Counted from the first letter of the stretch, positions 10,282 through 19,912 are shown. The stretch is DNA of 64,000 nt from Chloroflexota bacterium (GCA_958295775.1 CATQHC010000002.1:1201830-1265829); one strand, 5' to 3'. Translations and numbers: made by a program. The notes: generated by a model from the letters alone, not told the origin.

Positions 10282-11043
10282 CTACTGTTCGAGGCGCTCG
10301 CCGGCAACGATGATCTTGCTGGGCAAAATCTCGACACTGTCTATGCGTAGCCCTTGTGAGGCGCCGACGTTGGCAGCAACAAACTCGTTCGCCTGAATGG
10401 CTAGCTGGTCGCGTAACGCTTTCGGCATAGCCAGCGCGCCCAGTTTTGCCTCAGTGAATACAATCTCGACCGTTTCCTCACTCACTACGAAGTGACCCCT
10501 TGCCTGAACTGATGCGCGAAATGGGGACGTTATTGTGCCGTTGGCCACGAAGGCATCCTGCTCGAAGACCACGACCAAGTTTGTCACAGGGGGATTATCC
10601 AGCGATGCGATGACTTCACCCAACAACGCGGTGAGGTCGCTGTCAGTGACTTCTATGGTGAAGGGACCGGATTCATCAGCTTCGCGGATGGCATCTTCTG
10701 CCCGCTGAATCGCTGCTGTCTCGTCTCCCGCCGCCCCTGCGGCTGGCGTTGCGCCAGGTTCAGGTGTTCCAGTCTCAAGGACCGTATCGTCAGTTGACTG
10801 GCTTGGCGCCTGATCACTCGTTCTCGTCGCGGTCTGCGTTGGCGCCGGTGGGTCGCCGCTGCGAAACAATGCGCTCAGCCCCGGCACTTCCACGGCGCCT
10901 ATTCCTGCGAGCAAAATAACTCCGATTAGGAGCATCAAGAGAAAAAGCGTAAAGAACAGTACGGAAAGCGCCTTATAGACTTGCCACAAACATCCCATAG
11001 CTGTTTTCCGGTTCCATGAATTACGTCCTTCTCCATGGTACAA
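10282..11043 (-). CDS. Membrane-anchored hypothetical protein (paralogue of 9387-9989); start may be the internal Met near 10998
   Basis: Hydrophobic N-terminus, Thr/Pro-rich linker, C-terminal domain shared with neighbour. Confidence 0.6.
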   Translation of the reverse strand: MYHGEGRNSWNRKTAMGCLWQVYKALSVLFFTLFLLMLLIGVILLAGIGAVEVPGLSALFRSGDPPAPTQTATRTSDQAPSQSTDDTVLETGTPEPGATPAAGAAGDETAAIQRAEDAIREADESGPFTIEVTDSDLTALLGEVIASLDNPPVTNLVVVFEQDAFVANGTITSPFRASVQARGHFVVSEETVEIVFTEAKLGALAMPKALRDQLAIQANEFVAANVGASQGLRIDSVEILPSKIIVAGERLEQ

Positions 11044-11115
11044 TACCGGCGGTTTGCAACCACTTCCCGGTCGCCGTGGAACAGGCGCGGGTATTCTCAG
11101 TCCTGGAGGATTCCT

Positions 11116-11307
11116 TTGGAACTCACTTTGATCTATTTGGTCGCATTGCTTTTTTACTTCCTCCCGTTCTCTGTCGCCTTGCTTCGACTACACACTGGTC
11201 GCACGAAGATATTCTTTGTAAACCTTCTGTGCGGCTGGACAGCTATTGGCTGGGTCATTGCCATGCTAATGGCTCTGGACGTTATCAACGCTAGAAAACC
11301 ACTATAG
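11116..11307 (+). CDS. Small two-TM protein of the superinfection-immunity (T4 Imm-like) family
   Basis: TTG start after GGAGGA; ELTLIYLVALLFYFLPFSVALLRLHTGRTKIFFVNLLCGWTAIGWVIAMLMAL fits the NL..GWT.IGW..A motif. Confidence 0.65.
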   Translation: MELTLIYLVALLFYFLPFSVALLRLHTGRTKIFFVNLLCGWTAIGWVIAMLMALDVINARKPL

Positions 11308-11316
11308 AAACGATTC

Positions 11317-12087
11317 TTGGACATCCCCTTACCCACTGATAGTCTAAGATGTTCAGGGGTGCTTCAGACTGACCTGACCTTACATTTCCAGGATTCTAAC
11401 GACTGTATCCAGATTATATTTTGTGGAAGACATTTCGCTATGCCACAGGGTCAGGAGATACGAAAGTACAAGAGACTAGTGGAAGAGCAATGTCTTGAAG
11501 ACCCCGCGTTGTTATGCCTCAAGGGATTCAAAACGCTGACGGGCCTGGAGCAAGCTCGGCTCTGCGCACCACGGAGTCCAGCCTTGACTGCTCCCGAATG
11601 GGAACTGCTCGCAGAATTTGGTCTTTACTCGAAGAATGAGATTCGTCAGCGCATGAATGAACGGGCTATGCTTGCCGCATACGACGGTGCGCCAAATTCG
11701 CTTACGGAAATGCATGTTGAGCGCTCTCCGGCAGCGACAGGGAGCGGTTGCGGTCCGAGCCGCAAGGAGCCGCACATCGAGGCGAGGCAAGAAGCGGTGC
11801 TGGAAGCCAGATTGGACTACAATCCGGAAGGGTCTCGCGCAAGTTTACGCTATGTGGTTACGTGGCGGCACTGCGAGCGGACAACGGACGGACAATCGCT
11901 CAATACCGAAAGTAGTCGATTTCATGCCGTTCTATTCGATGTCCTCACCGGTGGTGTCGTGCAGAGGGAGAATGGCACGATCCGGCGGGGGCCCGGTCAG
12001 TTAACGGCTCGACGTGATGTTGTATGGGAATCGGCAACACAGCCGATCCGGTACAAAACTGGGCTACGTGGGAATTCGCGACGGTAG
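11317..12087 (+). CDS. Hypothetical protein (possibly starting at internal Met ~11440)
   Basis: Open frame of 256 codons without competing longer ORF; no recognised domain. Confidence 0.3.
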   Translation: MDIPLPTDSLRCSGVLQTDLTLHFQDSNDCIQIIFCGRHFAMPQGQEIRKYKRLVEEQCLEDPALLCLKGFKTLTGLEQARLCAPRSPALTAPEWELLAEFGLYSKNEIRQRMNERAMLAAYDGAPNSLTEMHVERSPAATGSGCGPSRKEPHIEARQEAVLEARLDYNPEGSRASLRYVVTWRHCERTTDGQSLNTESSRFHAVLFDVLTGGVVQRENGTIRRGPGQLTARRDVVWESATQPIRYKTGLRGNSRR

Positions 12088-12297
12088 GCGCACTTCTTAC
12101 GCAAGCAGACGGAATAGCCAAGCCGTATGGCAAAGAGATCCGTGCGGTTCGCTCCCATCCGATCTCTCGGTCTTGGAACGTCGTTCCCTCTAGTCCCGCT
12201 AACTCTAGATCTTGCGGAAAGCAGAGTCGCCACCGTGGGATGGTAAAACCCTGTCAAAGCTTGATGACACTCGTTTCAGAGGGTTGAATGAATCTCA

Positions 12298-13050
12298 TTG
12301 CTCAACATGACTGACTTTCAAGTCCTTCTGCTCTTCGGCGGCGCAGTAACCTTCTTCGCGGCCACGGTCGCAGGCATTACGGGCTTTGGCTACGGGCTCG
12401 TCAGTGTGCCGTTGCTGGTGCTCGCGCTGCCGCCGAAAGTGGTTGTACCCGCCGTCACCACGCACATCTTTCTGGTCTCTCTGCTCATACTCTTGGAAGT
12501 GATCAAGAACGTGGATCTGCGGCGCATTTGGCCGCTGATGGTGACCGGACTGATGGGGCTGCCGCTGGGGGTCTATGTGCTGCTCGTCCTGAGCGAAGGC
12601 GTCCTGAGGACCATTGTCGGCGTTGTGATAGTATTCTTCGCGCTCGCGCTGTTGCTGGGACTAAACCTTACAATCAGGAATGAAAAACTCGCGTTGCTGC
12701 CGGTGGGTGTCACGAGCGGGTTGCTTGCATCCGGCATCGCCATGGCGGGGCCGCCAGTGATTCTCTTCTTCTCCAACCAAGGGATGCAAAGGCAGGTCTT
12801 TCGGGCGAATCTCGCTGCCTACTTCGTCTTTCTCAACATGATTACCGTTCCCGCCCATGCCGCGAGCGGGCTCTTTACCGGTGAGGTCATTCGCTTTGCG
12901 CTGCTCTTTCTGCCTACACTGGTGGCGGGAATGGTCTTTGGCAGCTTTCTTTCCCGCAAGGTGCCCGAGGCGCAGTTTCACCGCGTGGTCTTGGTGGTCG
13001 TACTCTGCTCGGGACTGCTCTCGTTGACGTCCGGCCTGGGCCTCTTCTAG
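12298..13050 (+). CDS. TauE/SafE-type sulfite exporter family permease
   Basis: 250 aa, multiple TM segments, TVAGITGFGYGLVSVPLL motif. Confidence 0.85.
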   Translation: MLNMTDFQVLLLFGGAVTFFAATVAGITGFGYGLVSVPLLVLALPPKVVVPAVTTHIFLVSLLILLEVIKNVDLRRIWPLMVTGLMGLPLGVYVLLVLSEGVLRTIVGVVIVFFALALLLGLNLTIRNEKLALLPVGVTSGLLASGIAMAGPPVILFFSNQGMQRQVFRANLAAYFVFLNMITVPAHAASGLFTGEVIRFALLFLPTLVAGMVFGSFLSRKVPEAQFHRVVLVVVLCSGLLSLTSGLGLF

Positions 13051-13589
13051 CCGAAACCGGTCGTGCGGAGCGTCTCCATCACCGCTTCCCAGCGCCCGGG
13101 ATAGCTGGGATGACTCATGTGCGGCTCGAAGCCAAGCTTCAGGTATATGTGGATCGCCGGCAGGCGCACGTCGTCGGTGAGCAGTTGCACGGAGCGAAAG
13201 CCGCGCTCGCGCAAGCGATGCAAGACCGAGAGCGAGAGCCAGTATCCCAAGCCAAAGCCGCGATGTTCCGGGTGGACGCAGACCATGTGCACGGTGCCGC
13301 GCTCCGGTGGATTTTTCTCTTCATGAACCGCGCTGGCAGTGCCGACGACTGTCTCGTCCTTCACGGCAAAGAATAGTCCGCCTGGATCGTATCCTGGCGC
13401 GCCAATGATTCTCTCGCGGCAAGCCTCGACGGTCCACGAAGAGTTCATCGCCACTCTCACGAGTTCCGTCCAAAGCACCTCGTCGTTGGGCCGATAGGCA
13501 CGGATGCGATAGGGCGCCGGCACCTGCAGCGGGGGGAGATCGTCCAAGTGCGGGCGTACCATGATCAATTGTGGATTCGATGCGCTCAC
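13047..13589 (-). CDS. GNAT family N-acetyltransferase
   Basis: VCVHPEHRGFGLGYWLSLSVLHRLRERG acetyl-CoA-binding pattern. Confidence 0.85.
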   Translation of the reverse strand: MSASNPQLIMVRPHLDDLPPLQVPAPYRIRAYRPNDEVLWTELVRVAMNSSWTVEACRERIIGAPGYDPGGLFFAVKDETVVGTASAVHEEKNPPERGTVHMVCVHPEHRGFGLGYWLSLSVLHRLRERGFRSVQLLTDDVRLPAIHIYLKLGFEPHMSHPSYPGRWEAVMETLRTTGFG

Positions 13590-13593
13590 TACA

Positions 13594-14778
13594 CTACTCC
13601 TTGAATTGCGCTGCAGCCGGATCGTTAAAGATGGTGCCGCCCCAGGTATCCACGGTCGGCCTGCTCCAGGGGGTGGGAATGGAGCGGTAAGGGTGTCGCA
13701 ACAATGCTTCTTCGTCTAGTTCAATTCCCAAGCCAGGCGCATCCGGTATGCGCAGCGTGCCGTCCGGTTGGACGCATTCCAGCGAGTCGACGACGATGTC
13801 CTGTCGCCAAGGACAGCCGAACAAGAATGACTCAAGAATGAGCACGTTGGGTATGCAGCCAACCGCCTGCAAGGTTGCCGCCATCGCCACCGGGCCATAG
13901 GGATTGTGCGGGGCCACAGGGATGTCGTACGTCTCCGCCCATGCCGCAATCTTCTTGGCCTCCAGAATGCCGCCGGTGTGGCTGATGTCGGGTTGGATGA
14001 TGTCCAAGAGCTGCTGCTCAAGATATTCGCGAAACCCCCAGCGAGTGAAAAACCGCTCGCCGGCCGCAATCGGCATGCCAATCTGCGCCTGTGCCAGTTT
14101 CGCGTAGGCGGCGGGGTTGTCCGGCCGGAGCGGTTCTTCGTAGAAGAACGGTCGGTAAGGACGCAGCGCCTCCGCCGCGGCAATCGCGCTCGTCACGTTG
14201 AGACGACCGTGCACTTCTACGCATAGGTCAATGTCGTCGCCCACAGCCGCGCGTACTGCCGCGACACAGGCTGCGGCTTCCTCAATCTCCTGGTTGGACG
14301 CCGTGATCCAGGAAGTAAACGGGTCCCATTTCAGGGCCGTGTACCCTTGCGCCACCACCGCTTGGGCGGCTGCCGCAAATTCATCCGGCGTGCTCGCTCC
14401 CTCAAACCAGCCGTTGGCGTAGACGCGAATACTATCGCGGCACGGTCCCCCAAGCAGCGCGTGCACCGGCAGCCCAACGTCCTTGCCCTTGATGTCCCAA
14501 CACGCCTGCTCCAACGCACTGATGGCGGTGTTGTAGACCGGTCCCGTACCGCCGTACTCGCCCCGGTGCAACAATTGCAGGTTGGCCTCAATGTGCCGTG
14601 GGTCCTCGCCGATCAGCACAGCACCTAGCTCACTGATAGCGGTGGCCGCGGTGTGCTCTTTCCAAGCCAGCGGCGCTTCCCCCCAACCGTGAAGACCGGC
14701 GTCCGTCGTAACCTTGGCAAAGACCCAGTTCCACCATTGGCCGTCAACTATGAATGTCTGAATGCCCGTGATCTTCAT
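13594..14778 (-). CDS. Mandelate racemase/muconate lactonizing enzyme family (galactonate dehydratase-like)
   Basis: MKITGIQTFIVDGQWWNWVFAKVTTDAGLHGWGEA; FYEEPLRPDN; PDISHTGGI. Start moved to the internal Met. Confidence 0.85.
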   Translation of the reverse strand: MKITGIQTFIVDGQWWNWVFAKVTTDAGLHGWGEAPLAWKEHTAATAISELGAVLIGEDPRHIEANLQLLHRGEYGGTGPVYNTAISALEQACWDIKGKDVGLPVHALLGGPCRDSIRVYANGWFEGASTPDEFAAAAQAVVAQGYTALKWDPFTSWITASNQEIEEAAACVAAVRAAVGDDIDLCVEVHGRLNVTSAIAAAEALRPYRPFFYEEPLRPDNPAAYAKLAQAQIGMPIAAGERFFTRWGFREYLEQQLLDIIQPDISHTGGILEAKKIAAWAETYDIPVAPHNPYGPVAMAATLQAVGCIPNVLILESFLFGCPWRQDIVVDSLECVQPDGTLRIPDAPGLGIELDEEALLRHPYRSIPTPWSRPTVDTWGGTIFNDPAAAQFKE

Positions 14779-14782
14779 GCGT

Positions 14783-15541
14783 CTATGGAATGTGCGTCTT
14801 GTGGAACGTGCGAATGAACTCGGCAAGATTCTTAGTAATTGCGTCCAAGAATGCTTTGCCTTTTTCCGCGGTAGCCAGGGTCGGATCGCCCGCCACCCCG
14901 GTCGTGCCCGGATCGAAGACCGGCCAGAAGTAGACTGCCCCGCCCGTGGGCAAACGTGTTGGCGGAATTCCCAGGTCCTTGACCGCGGTGCTCATGTCCA
15001 CAAGCTCTTGCCGGAGGTACAGCATCATCGAGGTCTCAATCTCACACGCGTGGCCGACCTTCTTGCGCTCACCCTCTACCAACTCGGCCAGCTCAGCCGC
15101 TGCCAGATCCCAGTACGTCGTCGCGGCAACTTCAATGCCTTCGGCGCCGAGCTGGAGCGTCGCGGCCTTCATGGTCTGATCGTTGCCGCCGTGTCCGTTG
15201 AGCAACAGAATGTGGCGGAATCCGTGCCGCCACATGCAGGTCACGATGTCGCGAAGCACCTGAGAAAACGTGTCCACACTGAGAGTGAGGGTTCCGGTAA
15301 AGTGCATGTGGTGCGGTGAAACGCCCGTCCACACCGGCGGCGCAACCAGCACGGGCACGTCCGGCGCAAGCGCTTGCGCCGCAGCCAGGGCGACCGTTTG
15401 CGCCATGAAGATATCCACGTCCACCGGCAGGTGGGCGCCATGCTGCTCGATCGACCCTACCGGCACGATTACGACGGCGCCATGGTCGCGCATTTCCGCG
15501 ATCTCGTCCCGCCGCATGTGTTGCCAAACATACTTTTCCAT
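14783..15541 (-). CDS. Creatininase family protein (creatinine amidohydrolase-like)
   Basis: VVIVPVGSIEQHGAHLPVDVDIF and NGHGGNDQ motifs. Confidence 0.88.
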   Translation of the reverse strand: MEKYVWQHMRRDEIAEMRDHGAVVIVPVGSIEQHGAHLPVDVDIFMAQTVALAAAQALAPDVPVLVAPPVWTGVSPHHMHFTGTLTLSVDTFSQVLRDIVTCMWRHGFRHILLLNGHGGNDQTMKAATLQLGAEGIEVAATTYWDLAAAELAELVEGERKKVGHACEIETSMMLYLRQELVDMSTAVKDLGIPPTRLPTGGAVYFWPVFDPGTTGVAGDPTLATAEKGKAFLDAITKNLAEFIRTFHKTHIP

Positions 15542-15828
15542 GCTTCTCTCCTAATCTATCCGCGGCCGTTGACGGCTCAGGCTCGCAGCAATCTCATTGG
15601 CTCGTACCACTTTCGCAGAACGTCAATTCCTAAGACACTCGGGTGACTCTCATAATCGTGACTGTTCCTAAAGCCCTTAGAGGGCGGAGCACCTGTCCCT
15701 GTGTCCTAAACCTGCGCCAAGTTGGGCCCAGGGGAGGATTGTGCAACAACAGGACTCTCATGAATCCTTTTGCCAGGTGTGCAAGCCAGACCCCCGGCAA
15801 CGCCTAACGCACTTATGTCAATTGGAAA

Positions 15829-16656
15829 CTAGAAGTCGGCCTGCCCCGGCGCGGAATACGCCTGAATGAGACGAGCGGTACTGAGCGCGTTCAGCACTGT
15901 GTCCCCACGATACTCGACCGTTCTTGAATCAATTTTGGTGCAGGCACTGCCGTCGAAGTACATGCGGTCGACGAGATCCGTGCTGTTGTAGCGAATCCGC
16001 ACCCTGACCGGTGCGGTCACCGTGTAGGGCGTGAATTCACGCACTCTTGCCACCGCGCGGTGGGCTTTCGCCTGCAACAGTTCACGCGCGCGCTGTGGCG
16101 AGAGCATGCGGGCCGCGTGGCGTCCCAGCGCCCGCTTTACTTGCGCTGTTTCGATATCGCCCAGGACACTGCGGCCCTCGGCGCACGCCTTGTCGTCGCC
16201 CGTCACCAGGCCGACCGGCACCCCGTGCGCGCCGGCAATCGCCGCATCGATCATGATCTCTCCCGCCGGCGCACCATTGATGGTGATGTCCTGGTAGGAG
16301 GCAGAACTCATCGTGTGGTCCCGCACCGCGTTCGCAGTGCCCGACATCGCGTGGTAGCCCACCAGCATCATGACATCCGCGCCCTCCAAGAAAGGGAAGC
16401 GCTGTTGGTGGGCCCCGCCCATGATGTACTCAGCGGCCGGATGCAATTCTTCGTAAATGAAGTTGAAACCGGAGGCATGTGCGTCTACAACGAGCACTTC
16501 AGCAGCGCCCGCAGCCAGGGCGCCTTCAATTACGGCATTGGTATCGTTTACCAGTTGACGGCGCGCCTCTTGATAGAACAGCCTCCCGTGCAGAAGCTGC
16601 TCTGAGATGACGATGCCGCTGATACCTTCCATATCAACGGCAATGTACGCATTCAT
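15829..16656 (-). CDS. M55 family D-aminopeptidase (DppA-like)
   Basis: MNAYIAVDMEGISGIV; VLVVDAHASG; GYHAMSG; AGGAGG-like SD about 10 nt upstream. Confidence 0.85.
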   Translation of the reverse strand: MNAYIAVDMEGISGIVISEQLLHGRLFYQEARRQLVNDTNAVIEGALAAGAAEVLVVDAHASGFNFIYEELHPAAEYIMGGAHQQRFPFLEGADVMMLVGYHAMSGTANAVRDHTMSSASYQDITINGAPAGEIMIDAAIAGAHGVPVGLVTGDDKACAEGRSVLGDIETAQVKRALGRHAARMLSPQRARELLQAKAHRAVARVREFTPYTVTAPVRVRIRYNSTDLVDRMYFDGSACTKIDSRTVEYRGDTVLNALSTARLIQAYSAPGQADF

Positions 16657-16678
16657 GGACTGCATCCCTCCTTTGGTG

Positions 16679-16714
16679 GAGGCCCTCGATCGCGCTATTG
16701 CGATCGGCAGCCTC
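16679..16714 (-). other. Two-part stem-loop in the 5' leader of the DppA-like gene
   Basis: GAGGC-CCT-CGATCGC-GCTATT-GCGATCG-GCA-GCCTC, immediately upstream of the SD. Confidence 0.6.
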
Positions 16715-17142
16715 GGTCACTGTGCTCATGGGCGCTGCGTCGCACCATGCCGTTTGGACCAGACGTTCCATCGAGCCCAAGCGAGGAACTCGCAGTGGTC
16801 TCTCTACGTCATTGAATTAAACCGAGACCACCCCAGCCAGGCGCCGCTTCAGAGCAAGATCAATTACCGCTAGGTACGTCAAACTCTCCCCAACTGCACA
16901 AAGCTAGGTTATTATAGACATGCGCATCCGTTTCAGTAAACGTGCGCATGTCCCTTGCTGACATTGCCCAGTTACTATGGTACTCTCAAGTGGTGTGCGC
17001 GTTCGGTTTCGCGCTCCTATGAGATTAAATTTTGGGATAGGGCTTTTTTCGTTTAACTTGGGCAGACGTTCTTGATGTCCAGGTGACCGAAGCGAACTTT
17101 TCTAGCGGCCACGCTGACGGTGAGGAGGAGTATTAACCCACC

Positions 17143-19008
17143 ATGCGATGTATTATCCGGTTGCGTCATATACCTAGGGCTCTCGCTCTGATGGTAGTGC
17201 TATTCGTTCTGGCGGCGCCGCCGACGAACGCACAAGAGGCTACTACATTTACATCGGCGGTAGTTACAAATAACCACTACGATTCCACGCTTAGGCACAA
17301 TATCCCGAATCTTCAAGTCACCCGGAGCGGCGCGACGCATAGTGTCAATTTCCTTGACCACTACAACTCAACCGGCGGCATAACCCGCTGGGGATTTCCA
17401 ACGTCTGAGGTAATTGAAGAAGAGACCGGCAATCTCGCACAGTACTATCAGCGCGGCGTCGTGGACTGGCATTGGCGCCCCGACCTTGGGCGCTACGTGA
17501 TGGAGCGCCGCCTGGCTTGGGACTTCTTTGGCGGCGGCGCCGGCGGCAGTGTCGACCAGGGCGTGGAGCCAGGACGCACCAACCCCAATCCCGGTATCAC
17601 GCTAGGACCATGGGGGCACAAGGTTTCTGACTTTTCAATCGAAGGGATTTTCACCGGATTTAGGGGATTCTATGAGTCGCTCGGCGGCGTGCAGGCCTTT
17701 GGTTTCCCAAAGACCGACGCCCGCATTGACACGAACGCGGCCGGCACGCTCCATATTCAGACGGCAACCCCTGGATTCATCCGGCAGTACTTCCAAGCGG
17801 CTGTGCTTGAGTATCACCAAGGAAATCCCGAGCCGGTAAAGTTGGGGCTCCTCGGGGACAATCTGCGCAACCTAAACTACCCGAGCAACAGCTGGCAGAC
17901 GTATTCCGCCTTCAATGCCGCAATTGCGCTCACACCGGGTCAGCTATACAGTATTCCCCGCGTGGTCCCGGGCCACATCGCCAGCGGACAACCGGCAATT
18001 ACTCCGCCGCAACCGGCGCAACCGACTCCTGTGCCACGGCCAACACAACCGACTCCCGCGCCAATCAGTCCAACACCTACTCCGGCACCGGCAGCGACGA
18101 GTGTAAACGTTTGGTTCGGCGCCTATGGCGGCGGTGTTATCAACTACGATGGCTCTGAGTGGAAGACATATCGCGCCTTCCAAAGTCCGTTGAAGAATGA
18201 TCGCGTCAACGATGTCTTCATAGCCGCAGGTGGTTCGAAGTGGTTTGCAACTGAGGATGGTCTCGCGCAGCTCCGCGGCACCACTTGGTCGCTGTTTGAC
18301 TCCGGAACGGATGGCTTCCCAGGAGACAATGTAACGTCCGTTCACGCAGTTGGCAATCTGGTTTGGATTGGCACCGACGATAGTGGCGCCGGTATGTACG
18401 ACATTGCTAGGAACAGGTGGACGAGATACAACACCGAGAATTCAGCCATCCCTGCTAATTCAGTGCGGGACGTGCTCATCATCAATGAACAGTTGAACCG
18501 CGTCTGGCTCGCCACGGCCGATGGAGCCGCGCTCTATAACAATGGGCAGTGGCAGTTCTTCGATACGAATACCGGCGCTCTTCCGTCGAACGACGTCCTG
18601 AGTCTCGGCATCGATACACTGGGTAATGTCTGGGTAGGCATGAATGGCAGCGGACTCAGCGCGTTCAATGGGACGACGTGGACAGACTATAACAATGGCA
18701 ACTCCGGCCTGGCGAATGACACCGTGCGCAGCATCTCCGTTGCGCCAAATGGGCACGTCTGGTTTGCGACCAGTGGCGGCATAAGTGTCTACGACAACGC
18801 AAGTGGAACGTGGTCAAGCTACAATATCTTTACTTCCGGGCTCGCCCATAATGAGGTATTTGACATCGCGTTCGACTCGAGCGGCCGCGTGTGGATAGCC
18901 ACGGCCGATGGAGCCTCGCTCTTAGAGGACGGAATAATTCAGACATTCCAAACCGGCGGTGATTCAGGCATTACGTACGATGCCTTACGCGCGGTAGACG
19001 TTGAGTAG
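17143..19008 (+). CDS. Secreted protein: two FGFP/QYF-type modules, Pro-rich linker, seven two-component-regulator-type propeller repeats
   Basis: Signal peptide; WGFPTSEV..AQYYQRGVVDWH and FGFPKTDA..RQYFQAAVLEYH; QPTPVPRPTQPTPAP linker; seven VW(I/F/L/V)(A/G)T..G repeats. Confidence 0.8.
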   Translation: MRCIIRLRHIPRALALMVVLFVLAAPPTNAQEATTFTSAVVTNNHYDSTLRHNIPNLQVTRSGATHSVNFLDHYNSTGGITRWGFPTSEVIEEETGNLAQYYQRGVVDWHWRPDLGRYVMERRLAWDFFGGGAGGSVDQGVEPGRTNPNPGITLGPWGHKVSDFSIEGIFTGFRGFYESLGGVQAFGFPKTDARIDTNAAGTLHIQTATPGFIRQYFQAAVLEYHQGNPEPVKLGLLGDNLRNLNYPSNSWQTYSAFNAAIALTPGQLYSIPRVVPGHIASGQPAITPPQPAQPTPVPRPTQPTPAPISPTPTPAPAATSVNVWFGAYGGGVINYDGSEWKTYRAFQSPLKNDRVNDVFIAAGGSKWFATEDGLAQLRGTTWSLFDSGTDGFPGDNVTSVHAVGNLVWIGTDDSGAGMYDIARNRWTRYNTENSAIPANSVRDVLIINEQLNRVWLATADGAALYNNGQWQFFDTNTGALPSNDVLSLGIDTLGNVWVGMNGSGLSAFNGTTWTDYNNGNSGLANDTVRSISVAPNGHVWFATSGGISVYDNASGTWSSYNIFTSGLAHNEVFDIAFDSSGRVWIATADGASLLEDGIIQTFQTGGDSGITYDALRAVDVE

Positions 19009-19040
19009 TCCTAAAACCCTTGGCTCGTTGCACGGCGATT

Positions 19041-19080
19041 TACAACCGCATCAGCGCCTGGGAGCGCTGGTGCGGTTGTA
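19041..19080. repeat. 17-bp stem-loop TACAACCGCATCAGCGC-CTGGGA-GCGCTGGTGCGGTTGTA
   Basis: Read directly; single T/G wobble; no U-run follows. Confidence 0.85.
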
Positions 19081-19243
19081 CGTTGCGAGACCTGCGGGCG
19101 TTGTGGAACTCAACTCTTGCAGGAAACAGCTTGTCTTGCCGAGACCGCGAGAACGCAGACAGTAGCAACTCTAGTTCGATGCCCCATAGCCGTGGAAGCG
19201 TCACGGCGCGAAGTCCAACGCAAGTACACACGAACTTTCATCA

Positions 19244-19912
19244 ATGCGCGACCCCATCAGACACCTCAAGGCCCTCGCGTTTGCGCTGACGGTTTTCCTT
19301 ATCACGTCATTCGTCGGCGCCCAGTTTCGCCCCCAGCTCTTTCCCTTCATGCCGTATGTGTGGCCGTATATTGCGGGCGGCTCCTTGACGTATACCGGCA
19401 CGGAACTCGAAATCGCGCCCGCACCGTCTTTTGTGCTCCAGAACCAACGAGGAGAGCACGTTTCGCTGGACGACCTGCGCGGGAAATTGGTCATCCTCAC
19501 CTTTCTCGACCCGCTGTGCACCGATGACTGCCCGCTTATGGTGCAGGAGTTGGCCGCTGCCTATGCGCAACTGGGCGCGACTGCCCAGGAGGTTGTGATT
19601 GTCGCCATTAATGTCAATCCCGACGCGCAGACTCAATTTGAAATGGAGTCCTTCTTTCGGACCCAGGGCCTGGACGAGGATTCCGCCTGGCACTTCTTAG
19701 GAGGAGAATGGGCGGAGGTGGTGGAAATCGTAGTGGCGTACCATGTGTCGGCCGGCGACCCCAAACCCAGCAAGCCGGGCGAAGTAGCGCATCAAGATGT
19801 GGTATTCCTCATCGACCGGCAAGGCAACTACCGCGTGCTCATCACCTATCCGACGCCGGTGGGGGCTTCTCTGCGGGACGTCATCATCCAGCGGGTTCGG
19901 GAACTACGGTAG
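19244..19912 (+). CDS. SCO1/SenC-like thioredoxin-fold copper chaperone
   Basis: N-terminal TM, LVILTFLDPLCTDDCPLM (CxxxC), later HQDVVFLIDRQGNY. Confidence 0.8.
   Translation: MRDPIRHLKALAFALTVFLITSFVGAQFRPQLFPFMPYVWPYIAGGSLTYTGTELEIAPAPSFVLQNQRGEHVSLDDLRGKLVILTFLDPLCTDDCPLMVQELAAAYAQLGATAQEVVIVAINVNPDAQTQFEMESFFRTQGLDEDSAWHFLGGEWAEVVEIVVAYHVSAGDPKPSKPGEVAHQDVVFLIDRQGNYRVLITYPTPVGASLRDVIIQRVRELR

Noticed and set aside
11116-11307. Prophage remnant around the superinfection-immunity-like gene
   Set aside because: No integrase, structural phage genes or att-like repeats found nearby.
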